Below are positions 37,045 through 46,524 of a DNA stretch of 64,000 nt, in pieces. Source of the DNA: Nodosilinea sp. P-1105 (GTDB taxonomy: Bacteria > Cyanobacteriota > Cyanobacteriia > Phormidesmidales > Phormidesmidaceae); contig NZ_SMDQ01000005.1 of the NCBI RefSeq assembly GCF_012911975.1, positions 85,183 through 149,182 on the forward strand. Reading direction: 5' to 3'. Under the pieces are notes generated by a model, which saw nothing but the letters and a program-made list of their open reading frames with translations, ran no database searches and was not told the origin of the DNA. Position numbers and translations under genes: made by a program. Within the stretch, counting starts at the first letter, position 1; every line of letters starts with the position of its first letter.

Positions 37045-37473
37045 TTACTTCAAAGGCAAGGTCACAATTTCTAACCAAAAGGCCTCAATACGCTGAATGG
37101 TCTGGGTCAACTGCTGTAAGTCGGTGGCCTTGACCACGTAGCAATTGCCCTGGATGGCATAACTGTGGAACACATCTTCGGAGCGAGTAGAGCCAGCGAA
37201 CACAATTACGGGAATTTGCTTCAGGTGGGGGTCGGCTTTAATCGTTTGCAGTAAGACTCGACCATCTTGATCCGGCAGATCCGGATCCATTAAGATTAAA
37301 TCTGGTCGGGGGGCCTGGGCATAATCGTGCTGTTGGCGCAAAAAGGCTAGGGCCGTGTCTGCATTGGTGACAGTCTGCATCGGGTGGTTGCCCATTACCT
37401 GCTGAATCGCTTCAGTATGGGCGGCGTTGGGGTCAATCACCAAAATAAAGCGTTTTAGCTCTGAATCGGCCAT
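37045..37473 (-). CDS. Diverged Rcp1-like receiver protein
   Basis: 142 residues resembling Rcp1 over the whole length, including the C-terminal IQRIEAFWLEIVTLP. Phospho-acceptor Asp is in LILMDPDLPDQDG and the Lys in CYVVKATD. The acidic pair is reduced to one Asp (LVIDPNAAH instead of VEDNRGD) and the Thr region reads FAGSTRSED. Metal binding and phosphorylation may therefore be altered. It is probably a paralogue of the rcp1 gene 2.6 kb away on the same strand; its partner kinase is unknown. Confidence 0.85.
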   Translation of the reverse strand: MADSELKRFILVIDPNAAHTEAIQQVMGNHPMQTVTNADTALAFLRQQHDYAQAPRPDLILMDPDLPDQDGRVLLQTIKADPHLKQIPVIVFAGSTRSEDVFHSYAIQGNCYVVKATDLQQLTQTIQRIEAFWLEIVTLPLK

Positions 37474-37718
37474 AGGAATGATTCAACGGGAGATATGTCG
37501 GCATAGAAGGTCCAAGATTCGTCAGGCCTGAGACCTATCCCAGTTGCCGTTAGAACTTGGTAAAAACCATAGCCAATCATGGCAGCATCCAAGTAATTAT
37601 GCGGAAAGTCATTAGATTTTAAAGTCATTAGATCTTTAAAGAGACTCCCCACCTTCCAGCCAAAATCGGTCATGCTAAAACAGAAGATTATTGAGCTCAC
37701 GGCCAAAGGAATGGGAGA

Positions 37719-38867
37719 ATGAGCGGTTGTCTCCATCACCGATGCATGCCAGGTCTGGCCATAGCCTTGGCGTTATTGGGCCTGGGGGGCTGTGAGGTTC
37801 GGTCTGGGTCGCTAGGAGACACCGACAGAAATGGTGAGACCCAAGCTACGACAATGCTAAAGTTCATAAGCCCCCAATCTGTTGCCCTAGCTCAGCCTAT
37901 GCCTAGTCCTTTACTATTTGATACCGTTTCCGACTATGCCGAAGGCGTCGCCATGGTGCGGCTCAAGTCTCGCATTGGTTATCTCGATGGCGAGGGTCAG
38001 GTGACCATTGAAGTCGCCGATGACAATGTGACTACGGCTGCCCCCTATGCGGAATCCCTAGCGGTGGCACGGGTGGGTGATTTTTTTGGTTATTTAGACC
38101 GCACTGGCCACTGGGCGATTGATGTGCAGTTTAGTCTGGCCAAGTCTTTTTCGGAAGGGTTGGCAGTGGTCAAGGGGGGCACCAAGTATGGCTACATCAA
38201 TCCTGAGGGGGAATGGGTAGTGGAACCTCAATTTGACCTGGCTGAACCCTTTGTGGATGATCGGGCCCTGGTGAAGCTGGCCGATCGCTATGGCTATATC
38301 GACCCAGCGGGTCGGTCTGTGGTGGCGGCCACGTTTAGAGATGCTTGGAGCTTTTCGGAAACCCTGGCGGTGGCTAAACAAGAGGCCCAATACGGTTACC
38401 TTGACCTGACCGGCACCATGGTAATCCCCGCACAGTACGATGGGGCATTTAACTTTTCAGATGGGCTAGCGCGGGTGCGCCAGGGGCGCCAGTTTGGCTT
38501 TATTAACCCTGACGGGACGATGGTCATTGCCACCAACCTGGCCTTTGCCTCTGACTTTTCGGAAGGGTTGGTAGCGGTGCTTCAAGATCGCCAGTGGGGC
38601 TACATGGACCAGACGGGTGAATGGGTAATTGCTCCTCAATTTGACTATGCTGCCGACTTTTCGGAGGGACTAGCGGCGGTCCAGCAGCAGGGGCGTTATG
38701 GCTTTATCAATCCTGCTGGCGACTGGGTGATTCCACCTGCGTACACCAATGCTGGCCCTTTTTCCGAAGGGCGGGCCCGGGTTCAGCTAGAGAACCGCTG
38801 GGGCTTTGTCAATCGGGCTGGCCAGTTGTTGACGGGCAGTGGCTTCAAAGATCAGGCTAACTGGTGA
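37719..38867 (+). CDS. WG-repeat lipoprotein
   Basis: 382 residues. A signal peptide with lipobox Cys (LALLGLGGC) marks an exported lipoprotein; an in-frame ATG at 37746 would give a shorter signal peptide. The rest is about seven or eight WG repeats of ~45 residues, of the form F.EGLA.V....YGYIN..G.WVI.PQFD. WG repeats form beta-hairpin solenoids, presumably for binding. The last bases overlap the convergent yqgF-like gene by 11 bp. Confidence 0.9.
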   Translation: MSGCLHHRCMPGLAIALALLGLGGCEVRSGSLGDTDRNGETQATTMLKFISPQSVALAQPMPSPLLFDTVSDYAEGVAMVRLKSRIGYLDGEGQVTIEVADDNVTTAAPYAESLAVARVGDFFGYLDRTGHWAIDVQFSLAKSFSEGLAVVKGGTKYGYINPEGEWVVEPQFDLAEPFVDDRALVKLADRYGYIDPAGRSVVAATFRDAWSFSETLAVAKQEAQYGYLDLTGTMVIPAQYDGAFNFSDGLARVRQGRQFGFINPDGTMVIATNLAFASDFSEGLVAVLQDRQWGYMDQTGEWVIAPQFDYAADFSEGLAAVQQQGRYGFINPAGDWVIPPAYTNAGPFSEGRARVQLENRWGFVNRAGQLLTGSGFKDQANW

Positions 38868-39291
38868 GGCGGTTCAGGTAGCGCTCGATCAACAAAATGG
38901 CCACAATGTCGTCAATCGGGCGAGGAATTTTGCGTAGGGACTGGGGTAACCATCCTGCCAGACCCGCCGGGGGGTACATCTGCCAGTAGCGATCGCGGGC
39001 TTCCAGGGTGGTATACCGTTCATCCACCAACATGATCCGCGGTGGGTCGGGCAGTTGGCCCAGGGTTTGCTTCCAGTGTTTGGAGCTGGTTTGGTCTCCC
39101 AAGACAATGGTGGAAATCGGAAAGCGCGATCGCAGCGCCTTAATTTCCGCTATGGCTTGGTCAGCGGCGACCACCTGGTGATGCTGGAGGCTCCTGTCCA
39201 GACCCATCACCGCGACACCGCACTTTTGGCGGCCAGGGTCAAATCCTAAAATCACAGGCTGGGATAATGAAGAGGGAAGCGACTCGCTCAC
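38857..39291 (-). CDS. YqgF/RuvX-like RNase H-fold nuclease
   Basis: 144 residues. RNase H-like fold with FDPGRQKCGVAVM (first acidic residue), the conserved LVDERYTTLEARDRYW and a late Asp pair in RPIDDIVAILLIERYL. These match the YqgF (pre-16S rRNA processing) or RuvC-like group. Cyanobacteria often have more than one such protein, so the role in rRNA maturation or DNA junction cleavage is not settled. GTG/ATG choice is unremarkable. Confidence 0.8.
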   Translation of the reverse strand: MSESLPSSLSQPVILGFDPGRQKCGVAVMGLDRSLQHHQVVAADQAIAEIKALRSRFPISTIVLGDQTSSKHWKQTLGQLPDPPRIMLVDERYTTLEARDRYWQMYPPAGLAGWLPQSLRKIPRPIDDIVAILLIERYLNRLTS

Positions 39292-39582
39292 AGCAGCTCA
39301 ACTCAGGACGAAACGGCGGGGTAGTTCAAGGCAGTCTACTCAGTAGCTATACCTCAGTAGCTTTACTATAGAGTTCCCCTCCTATGGCGTCACCTAGGCA
39401 ACAGGACTGGGGGAAAGAATAATCACCAGTCCTAGATAAAGCGTAAATTCTGCTTGCATTGGCGGTATTTTGCACTAAACTTAGGCGGCAGTGGGGCTAG
39501 CCTGGGTGTTCAACCCACTGGTATCCCAAAAAAATGCTAAGTTTATAGTACACTTGCCCTATGCCCGAGGCCGCGCCAGCCA

Positions 39583-42500
39583 GTGCACATTAAACGTGTT
39601 GAGTTGTCCCACTTTAAATCCTTTGGTGGTACGACCCAGGTGCCGTTGTTGCCTGGGTTTACGGTCATATCTGGCCCCAACGGATCGGGCAAGTCAAATA
39701 TTTTAGATGCGCTGTTGTTTGGCCTGGGGCTAGCCAGCTCTAAGGGGATGCGGGCGGATCGCCTGCCGGACCTGGTCAACCAGAGTCAAATGAGTCGGCG
39801 CACCACCTCCGAGGCCAGTGTAACCGTCACCTTTGACCTCAGCGATGTGGCACCGGAATTATTTCTCGATGATGACGATGGGGCGTTGCCCTCCGAGGCG
39901 ACCCCTCCAGAGGCACCGACTAACGGGGACCAAAACGGGCAGGGCAGCCATGGCCACGGTGCCGCCCCCCCCCAGCCCAATGGACAGGGGCAGTCCCCAG
40001 AGCTGAACGCCATGGCGCCTGAGCCCATGGCCACCACCGACGGCGACAGTCTGGCGATGCAGCGGGAATGGAGCGTCACCCGACGGCTACGGGTTACCAG
40101 TCAGGGCACCTACACCTCGACGTACTACATCAACGGCGAGCCCTGCACCCTCAACCAATTACATGAGCAGTTGCAGCGGTTCCATGTCTACCCCGAAGGC
40201 TATAACGTGGTGCTGCAAGGGGACGTGACCAGCATTATTTCCATGAACTCCCGGGAACGGCGGGAGATTATCGACGAGTTGGCCGGTGTGGCCGCCTTTG
40301 ATCGCAAAATCGACCAGGCCCGGGGCAAGCTGGAGGCGGTCAAGGAACACGAAGAGCGCTTTCGGATTGTGGAGCGGGAGCTGCAGGCTCAGCTGGAGCG
40401 CCTGGCCCAGGATCGGCAAAAGGCGGAAAAATACCAAACGCTGAAAGCCAGCTTCCAAACCAAAAGCCAATGGGAAGCGGTGTTGGTGTGGCAGGGGCAG
40501 CAGCGCCATATCGCCCAGCTGCAACAGAGTCTTGAGCAAGGACAAGCGGCAGCAGTGCAGTTGGCCCAAACCATTGCCCAGGGGGAAGCGGCGATCGCGG
40601 CCTTAGACACCGAACTGGCCACCCTGAATAGCCGGATTAAGGCCATGGGCGAAGACGAGCATTTGGCCCTCCAGAGCCAAGCCGCCACCCAAGAAGCAGA
40701 ACTGCGTCAGCTGCAGCGTCAAGAGCAGGAAACCCGCACTGCCATCAACCAAGGGGCAGCCCAGCGGCGGGAAACAGAAATTGCCTTGCAAGATCAGCAG
40801 ACCCGCCTAGCCAAATTGCAAGCGGATATTCAAACCCTGACCAGCGGGGAGCTGGTCCAACTTACCCAGGCTAAAACCGAGGTTGAGCAAGCCCTGGACG
40901 AACGTCGCCAAGCCACCCTGTCGATTGCCTCCGCCTCCCAGACCTGGATTCAACAGCAGACCCAACTGCGCCACGATATCGAAACCCTGGTAGGGGCGAT
41001 GGAACCCCAACGGGCCGAGCAAATTCGGCTACAGGAGCGGCTGCATCAGTTGCAGCAGCAGCTCCAGAGCCAGCAGCACCAGTTGAGGGAGTTGGCGGCA
41101 GAAGCCCCTGACCAGGACACGATCCCTAGCACCACCGCCGACCCCCTAGCCGCCGCCGAGGCCGAGATGCAGCAGCTAGCCAGCCACATTGCCACCACCG
41201 AGGCAGAGCTCAGCGTACAGCGGGAAACCCAGACTCGCCTGCTCAAAGAACAGCGGGATAAACAGCGCCAACTGGATAAGCTAGAGGCCCAGGCCCAGGC
41301 CCTGCAAGAAAGCCAGGGCACTCGCGCCACCAAGCTGTTGCTCGACAGTGGCCTGGAGGGGCTGAATGGCCTGGTGGCCCAACTGGGGAAGGTCGAGCCC
41401 CGGTTTCAGACAGCCCTGGAAGTGGCGGCCGGGGCGCGTTTGGGCTACCTGGTGGTGGAAAATGACCGAGTCGCCGCCAGGGGGATTCAGTTTCTAAAGC
41501 AGCAGCGGGGCGGACGGGCCACCTTTTTACCGCTGAACAAAATTCGCGCCCCTAAGTTTTCGCCAGTGCCAGCCTGGCAGCGGCCTGAGGGGTTTTTAGA
41601 CTACGCCGTCAACCTGATCGATTGCGAGCCCCGCTATCGGGATATTTTTGCCTACACCTTTGGCAGCACTGTAGTATTTGACAGCCTGGAGGCGGCGCGA
41701 TCGCACCTGGGCCAATTTCGCATGGTTACCCTGGACGGGGAAATTTTAGAAACCAGCGGCGCGATGACCGGCGGTCACCAATCTGCCCGCTCCGGCAGCC
41801 TGCATTTTGGCACGGTGGAACCGGCAGAATCCCAAGAAGCCCAAACCCTACGCCAGCGGTTGGCCGACATTGAGGTGCTGCTAAGCCGCTGCGATCGCGA
41901 TATTCAGACCCTGTCCACCAGCCTGCAAACCCAGTCCCAGGAGCTGATCAGCTGTCGTCAGCAGTACCGCGAGCTCCAGTTGCAGCAGCAACAGCAGCAG
42001 AGTCAACAGCAGCGGTTGGACCAGCAACGCACCCAGCTGCGGCAGCAACTGGCCCAATCCCAGCAAGAACTAGACAGTACCCAACACCGGCTACAAGCCC
42101 TGGCCACCGAACTACCTGCCCAGGAAGCGGCGATCGCCGAAAAACGCCAGGCCCTCACCGAGCTAGAACAGTCCCAAACCCACAGCGAATGGCAAACGGC
42201 CCAGGCGGCGGTACGGCAGCTGGAAGAGCAGCTCAGCCAGGCCCAAACCGCCCTGCAACAAGCGGAGCGCCGTCTGCAAGAGCAACACACCCAGCGGCAG
42301 CAGATAGCGCTGACCATTCAGCAAGCCCAGCAAACCCTAGCTGACGTAGGGCAGCAACAGGGGGAGCGCGATCGACAGCTGAACCAAATTAAGCAGCAGC
42401 AGGTCGCCATCAACCAGGACATCGAGCGCCTGCGCCAGGCCATGGCGGTGCTAGATCAAACCCTGGCCAGCGAAAAAGCCAGCCGCGACGCCCTAGAACA

Positions 42501-43329
42501 GCGGCTGCGGGACCAGCGCACCCAAACCCAGCAGCAGGCCTGGCAGCGGCAAAAGCTGCTGGAAACCCAGCAAGAACGGCAACAGCAGTTGACCGAAGCC
42601 CAGGCCCAATTGGCCCTACAGGCGGCAGAGTTGCCAGACCCCCAGCCCGATATCCCTGAGGGTACCGAGTTAGAAGGGCTGCGCAAAGACCTGCGATCGT
42701 TGCAGCGGCGGATGGAAGCCATGGAACCGGTAAATATGCTGGCCCTAGACGAGTACAACCGCACCGAAGAACGCCTGAGCGACCTCAGCCAAAAGCTCGC
42801 CACCCTGGAAGAAGAGCGGACTGAGCTGCTACTGCGGGTAGAAACCTTTACCACCCTGCGCCGCAAAGCCTTCCAGGAAGCCTATGACGCTGTCAACGAA
42901 AACTTTCAGACCATCTTTGCCGAATTGTCCGATGGGGATGGTCACCTGCAGTTGGATGACCCAGCCGATCCCTTTAATGGCGGCCTGAACCTGGTGGCCC
43001 ACCCCAAGGGCAAGCCGGTGCGGCGGCTGGCCTCCATGTCGGGGGGGGAAAAATCCCTCACAGCCCTGAGCTTCATTTTTGCCCTGCAGCGCTATCGGCC
43101 CTCCCCCTTCTATGCCTTCGACGAGGTGGATATGTTCCTGGATGGGGCCAATGTGGAGCGCCTCTCCCGGATGATCAAGCGTCAGGCAGAGCAGGCGCAA
43201 TTTATTGTGGTCAGCCTACGCCGCCCCATGATCGAAGCCTCCCAGCGCACGATTGGGGTCACCCAAGCTCGGGGGGCTTACACCCAGGTGCTAGGGATCA
43301 ACCTAGAGGCCCAGAGTGCTGCTCCTTAG
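39583..43329 (+). CDS. smc: Chromosome segregation protein SMC
   Basis: 1248 residues from a GTG start (HIKRVELSHFKSF). N-terminal head: Walker A GPNGSGKSNILDALLFGLG. Two long Gln-rich coiled coils flank a hinge near residues 590-720 (GLNGLVAQLGKVEPRFQTAL to SGAMTGGHQSARSGS). C-terminal head: signature LASMSGGEKSLTALSFIFAL in part, Walker B FYAFDEVDMFLDGANVE. SMC dimers organise and segregate the chromosome with ScpA/ScpB. A low-complexity insert of about 55 residues, rich in Pro, Gly, Gln and Asn, interrupts the N-terminal head after DVAPELFLDDDDG; shorter inserts there occur in other cyanobacteria. It is somewhat longer than typical SMC. Confidence 0.97.
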   Translation: MHIKRVELSHFKSFGGTTQVPLLPGFTVISGPNGSGKSNILDALLFGLGLASSKGMRADRLPDLVNQSQMSRRTTSEASVTVTFDLSDVAPELFLDDDDGALPSEATPPEAPTNGDQNGQGSHGHGAAPPQPNGQGQSPELNAMAPEPMATTDGDSLAMQREWSVTRRLRVTSQGTYTSTYYINGEPCTLNQLHEQLQRFHVYPEGYNVVLQGDVTSIISMNSRERREIIDELAGVAAFDRKIDQARGKLEAVKEHEERFRIVERELQAQLERLAQDRQKAEKYQTLKASFQTKSQWEAVLVWQGQQRHIAQLQQSLEQGQAAAVQLAQTIAQGEAAIAALDTELATLNSRIKAMGEDEHLALQSQAATQEAELRQLQRQEQETRTAINQGAAQRRETEIALQDQQTRLAKLQADIQTLTSGELVQLTQAKTEVEQALDERRQATLSIASASQTWIQQQTQLRHDIETLVGAMEPQRAEQIRLQERLHQLQQQLQSQQHQLRELAAEAPDQDTIPSTTADPLAAAEAEMQQLASHIATTEAELSVQRETQTRLLKEQRDKQRQLDKLEAQAQALQESQGTRATKLLLDSGLEGLNGLVAQLGKVEPRFQTALEVAAGARLGYLVVENDRVAARGIQFLKQQRGGRATFLPLNKIRAPKFSPVPAWQRPEGFLDYAVNLIDCEPRYRDIFAYTFGSTVVFDSLEAARSHLGQFRMVTLDGEILETSGAMTGGHQSARSGSLHFGTVEPAESQEAQTLRQRLADIEVLLSRCDRDIQTLSTSLQTQSQELISCRQQYRELQLQQQQQQSQQQRLDQQRTQLRQQLAQSQQELDSTQHRLQALATELPAQEAAIAEKRQALTELEQSQTHSEWQTAQAAVRQLEEQLSQAQTALQQAERRLQEQHTQRQQIALTIQQAQQTLADVGQQQGERDRQLNQIKQQQVAINQDIERLRQAMAVLDQTLASEKASRDALEQRLRDQRTQTQQQAWQRQKLLETQQERQQQLTEAQAQLALQAAELPDPQPDIPEGTELEGLRKDLRSLQRRMEAMEPVNMLALDEYNRTEERLSDLSQKLATLEEERTELLLRVETFTTLRRKAFQEAYDAVNENFQTIFAELSDGDGHLQLDDPADPFNGGLNLVAHPKGKPVRRLASMSGGEKSLTALSFIFALQRYRPSPFYAFDEVDMFLDGANVERLSRMIKRQAEQAQFIVVSLRRPMIEASQRTIGVTQARGAYTQVLGINLEAQSAAP

Positions 43330-43347
43330 GACGGAGGTGTGGTGCCA

Positions 43348-43415
43348 GGTGTCAGGTCACAGGTGTCAGGTGTTAGGTAACAGGAATGGCAAGCCGACGT
43401 ATGCCGTAGAGTGCA
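43348..43415 (-). repeat. Dispersed ~56-bp intergenic element, copy 2
   Basis: Reverse orientation, with the GTGTCAGGT portion tandemly duplicated and then CCGACGTATGCCGTAGAGT. Just downstream, 43471-43501 carries a TTCGCCCTGAGC...GAAGGGC palindromic repeat common in many bacteria. Confidence 0.6.
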
Positions 43416-43547
43416 TAATAGCGCTCAGACAAGGCTATGCCCATGCTACTGTTCCCAGCCTACTGCTTACGTTCGCCCTGAGCTTGTCGAAGGGCTTCAA
43501 GGCTATCTGCACCCTAAAATTTAGCCCTGACAGATCACTCGTCGGGA

Positions 43548-45155
43548 CTACAAAAATTCGGCCAGCAGCACTTGGGCTGTTTCTAGGCTGTCTGCTTCGG
43601 CGGCGGGTTTATCTTTGCGCCAGCGCAAAATCCGGGGAAACCGCACCGAAATACCCGATTTGTGACGCTTAGACTGGGCAATGCCCTCAAAGCCGATTTC
43701 AAACACATGGCTGGGTTCTACCGATCGCACCGGACCAAACCGCTCTAGGGTGTGGCGGCGAATCCATTTATCCAGCTGGTTAATTTCTTGGTTATCCAGG
43801 CCACTGTAGGCTTTGGCAAAGGGCACCAGGGTGTCTCCCTGCCAGAGGGCAAAGGTGTAGTCGGTAAACAGGTTGGCCCGCTTGCCACTCCCGGCTTGGG
43901 CGTAAATCAATACGGCATCTAGACTCATCGGGTCCACCTTGTATTTCCACCAATAGCCTCGCTTACGGCCCACCAGGTAGGGACTGTCAATGGCTTTGAC
44001 CACCAGCCCCTCCGCCCCCTGCTGGCGGGCCTGAGACCGCAGGGCGGCCAATTCAGCAAAGCTTTCAAACGTCAGGGGCTGAGAGGGGTGAATGCGATCG
44101 CTATCAGTCGAATCAAGCAATACCGTCAGCCGAGCCTGGCGATCGTCCAGGGCCAGATCGCGAATATCGCTGCCCTGCTCCTCTAGCAGGTCATAGGCGA
44201 TGAAATGGACCGGTTGGGCCGCCATGATTTTGGCGGTCACTCGCTTGCGGCCCAACCGTTTTTGCAGATGGTTAAACGGCAGAGGAGAGCCCCCCTGCCA
44301 GGCTAGAATTTCCCCGTCCAGCACCACCCCATTGGGAAAGGTCTCTAGGGCCGCCACCAGTTCAGGAAACTGCGGGGTGACCAAATCCTCCCCCCGCGAC
44401 CAGATAAACACCTGATCGGCCCGTTTAATCATCTGGGCCCGAATGCCGTCCCATTTCCATTCCGCCCGCCAGTCCGCCGGGTCTTCCTGTTTAAATTTCT
44501 CCTCGTCTAAGGAGGTGGCTAAAAAGAAAGGGTAGGGCTGGCTGGGGGCCTGTTGGGTAGCCTCTAGGCTGGTGAGGCGCTGGTAGAACTCTACCGTGGG
44601 GGTAAAGTCGCCCATCAGCCGGTGGGTCAAGACCGGCTCTGATACCCCCGTGGCAGCGGCTAACCCCTTTATCACCAGCTTGGCCGAGGCCCCGACCCGA
44701 AATGCACCAGTGAGAATCTTGTTGAGCACAAACACTTCGGTGTTATCCAGCGCCGCCCACCAGGACACCACTAACTCCTGCCGCTGCTGATCGGTTTCGG
44801 CTGCCTTCGCCTGGGGAATAATCTGTTCCATCCACTGATGCAGGGGGCGATCGCAGCACTCCTGAGCCGGTAGGGGCATATCCCGTAGCAACAGGGCGAT
44901 CACCTCTGCCGAGTCCCCCACCTGGGCATAGCAGTCTTGAAATAACCACTCTGGAATGTCAGCAATCTGTAGAAATACCTCCCGCAGCACCCGCGAGGTC
45001 ACAGTGCGGCGACGGGTTTTGCCCAACAGTAAGTACAGGGCCCACACCTGGTCTGCCGGGTCGGCGGTTTGAAAGTAGGCCTGCAGCGATCGCACCTTCT
45101 CATTCGTCGATGTGGTGGCGTCAATGGCTTGAAAAAGTTGGGTAAATTGTTTCAT
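43548..45155 (-). CDS. ATP-dependent DNA ligase
   Basis: 535 residues from the ATG at 45155 (MKQFTQLFQAID); eight further upstream residues are possible. The N-terminal helical domain precedes the adenylation domain with the AMP-lysine motif EWKWDGIRAQ (KxDG), the motif EILAW and the late motif EGLVVKA. An OB-fold domain ends the protein. It seals nicks via an AMP-lysine intermediate using ATP. In many bacteria it travels with an exonuclease, helicase and phosphoesterase; none of these is adjacent here, and no Ku gene is seen. Confidence 0.92.
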   Translation of the reverse strand: MKQFTQLFQAIDATTSTNEKVRSLQAYFQTADPADQVWALYLLLGKTRRRTVTSRVLREVFLQIADIPEWLFQDCYAQVGDSAEVIALLLRDMPLPAQECCDRPLHQWMEQIIPQAKAAETDQQRQELVVSWWAALDNTEVFVLNKILTGAFRVGASAKLVIKGLAAATGVSEPVLTHRLMGDFTPTVEFYQRLTSLEATQQAPSQPYPFFLATSLDEEKFKQEDPADWRAEWKWDGIRAQMIKRADQVFIWSRGEDLVTPQFPELVAALETFPNGVVLDGEILAWQGGSPLPFNHLQKRLGRKRVTAKIMAAQPVHFIAYDLLEEQGSDIRDLALDDRQARLTVLLDSTDSDRIHPSQPLTFESFAELAALRSQARQQGAEGLVVKAIDSPYLVGRKRGYWWKYKVDPMSLDAVLIYAQAGSGKRANLFTDYTFALWQGDTLVPFAKAYSGLDNQEINQLDKWIRRHTLERFGPVRSVEPSHVFEIGFEGIAQSKRHKSGISVRFPRILRWRKDKPAAEADSLETAQVLLAEFL

Positions 45156-45204
45156 CGTCCCTACGACAATAGAGCCCATCGTCTTGGGTTAAGCACCCCC
45201 GCTC

Positions 45205-45250
45205 CTAGTATTCTGAAGCATAAGTCAGTCAACCCGTCCTGACATTGAGA
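45205..45250 (+). repeat. Dispersed ~56-bp intergenic element, copy 3 (short)
   Basis: CTAGTATTCTGAAGCATAAG start with a CCTGACATTGAG end. It sits 38 bp upstream of the hydrogenase protease gene. Confidence 0.55.
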
Positions 45251-45287
45251 GCACCAGCGGCTCGGGCCATAACGGAACAGGAGTAAA

Positions 45288-45737
45288 ATGATGCAAACCC
45301 TGGTGATTGGCTATGGCAACACCCTACGGGGAGATGACGGCGTCGGCTATCGAGTGGCTGAGGCCGTAGAACGCTGGCAGCTCCCTGGGGTCGAGGCTTG
45401 GCCCTGCCATCAACTTACCCCTGAACTGGCAGCGGCGATCGCCGAGGTAGACCGGGTGATCTTTGTCGATGCGACTCCGCCCCAGAATCCCCCCAGTCCC
45501 ATTGTTTGCCAATCGATTCAGGCTAAGGACGGCGATCGCTGGCGGTCAGGGCACCAGAGTCATCCCACTGCCCTACTCGCTTTAACCCAACAGCTTTACC
45601 ATCGACAGCCCATCGCCTACGCCCTCTGGCTGCCCACCCAGGCCATGGCCTATGGCGAAGCGCTTTCCCCCATCGCCCAAATCGGCCTGGCCCAGGGCCT
45701 CAGATATCTTCGCACCTGGCTAAGTTATCCCCAGTGA
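45288..45737 (+). CDS. Hydrogenase maturation protease (HoxW/HupW type)
   Basis: 149 residues. The fold signature is TLVIGYGNTLRGDDGVGYRV. The nickel-binding acidic residues are in RGDDGVGY and VIFVDATPP, and the late His is in SHPTALLAL. These enzymes cut the C-terminal peptide of the [NiFe]-hydrogenase large subunit after nickel insertion. GGAACAGGAG precedes the ATG. No hydrogenase structural or hyp gene lies in the window, so the substrate is elsewhere. HoxW versus HupW cannot be decided here. Confidence 0.88.
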   Translation: MMQTLVIGYGNTLRGDDGVGYRVAEAVERWQLPGVEAWPCHQLTPELAAAIAEVDRVIFVDATPPQNPPSPIVCQSIQAKDGDRWRSGHQSHPTALLALTQQLYHRQPIAYALWLPTQAMAYGEALSPIAQIGLAQGLRYLRTWLSYPQ

Positions 45738-45922
45738 CGGCTACCTGCCATCAGAGATAGCCCTAAACGGCCATCCCAACCACTTCCCATTCCCAAATCC
45801 CGATGTTAAAATAGATCAAGTTCAGTTTTCGGTAGATTACGCTTGTTTGATTTCATTTCGATTTCCGTTACAGGTCTGTCTCCGTTTACTCGATACATTT
45901 GTCAATCAATGGAGAAGATCTA

Positions 45923-46228
45923 ATGTCTGTTTATGTAGGTAACTTGTCGTACGATGTCACCCGCGAAGATTTAGAGCGGGTATTTACAGAGTACGGGCAA
46001 GTCAGTCGCGTCAGCCTGCCCACAGATCGGGAAACCGGTCGCCCTCGGGGGTTTGCTTTCGTTGATATGGCCGCTGAGGCCGAAGAAGATGGGGTAATCG
46101 AGGCCCTGAACGGTGCTGAGTGGATGGGCCGTGAAATGCGAGTCAACAAAGCTCGGCCTCGCGATGACTCCCGTAGCTCTAGTTCTAGTGGTTCCGGCGG
46201 TAGCAACTATCGTCGCAGTAGCTTCTAA
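45923..46228 (+). CDS. RRM-type RNA-binding protein (Rbp)
   Basis: 101 residues from ATG 45923, with GGAGAAG just upstream; an upstream in-frame start is not needed. One RRM: RNP2 SVYVGNLSYDV and RNP1 GRPRGFAFVDM. A short C-terminal tail follows, rich in Ser, Gly and Arg (SSSSSGSGGSNYRRSSF). Cyanobacterial Rbp proteins of this type are often cold-induced and bind mRNA. The ~185-bp leader before it is AT-rich with T-runs and could be a regulated 5'UTR. Confidence 0.93.
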   Translation: MSVYVGNLSYDVTREDLERVFTEYGQVSRVSLPTDRETGRPRGFAFVDMAAEAEEDGVIEALNGAEWMGREMRVNKARPRDDSRSSSSSGSGGSNYRRSSF

Positions 46229-46269
46229 GCTAAAGCCATCAGCGAGCAAACTCCCCCGCCCATAGCCAA

Positions 46270-46287
46270 AGTCTGCTAAAGCAGACT
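46270..46287. repeat. Small palindrome AGTCTGC-TAAA-GCAGACT
   Basis: Perfect 7-bp arms around TAAA. The GCTAAAGCAGACT sequence recurs in the larger hairpin at 54555. Confidence 0.6.
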
Positions 46288-46315
46288 AGGATAACTGGGC
46301 TGACATCATAACGAG

Positions 46316-46348
46316 TTACCGTGGGCCTTACCGCAAGGTTCACGGTAA
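46316..46348 (+). terminator. Hairpin terminator after the Rbp gene
   Basis: Arms TTACCGTG and CACGGTAA enclose a second stem CCTT/AAGG, and TTTATTT follows. Confidence 0.6.
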
Positions 46349-46524
46349 TTTATTTATAAGGAACGGATATCGCTCAGCATTATGCATGATCTGGAGTTTT
46401 GGCAGATTGCAATACTTTCAACATAGTATCCGCTGCTTCATCCGCTCCATAGGGCGACCACATATGTATGACTCAGGTATAACACTTAGGATCCTTGCCA
46501 CTCAAGCTTCGAGCCACCTAACGG

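Noticed and set aside
37455..37739. 94-codon frame on the minus strand between the receiver gene and the WG-repeat gene
   Set aside because: No domain, overlaps the upstream region of two real genes, and has no convincing ribosome site.
46390..46410. GATCTGGAGTTTTGGCAG as a sixth palindromic repeat copy
   Set aside because: Only a short stretch matches and the partner arm is absent.
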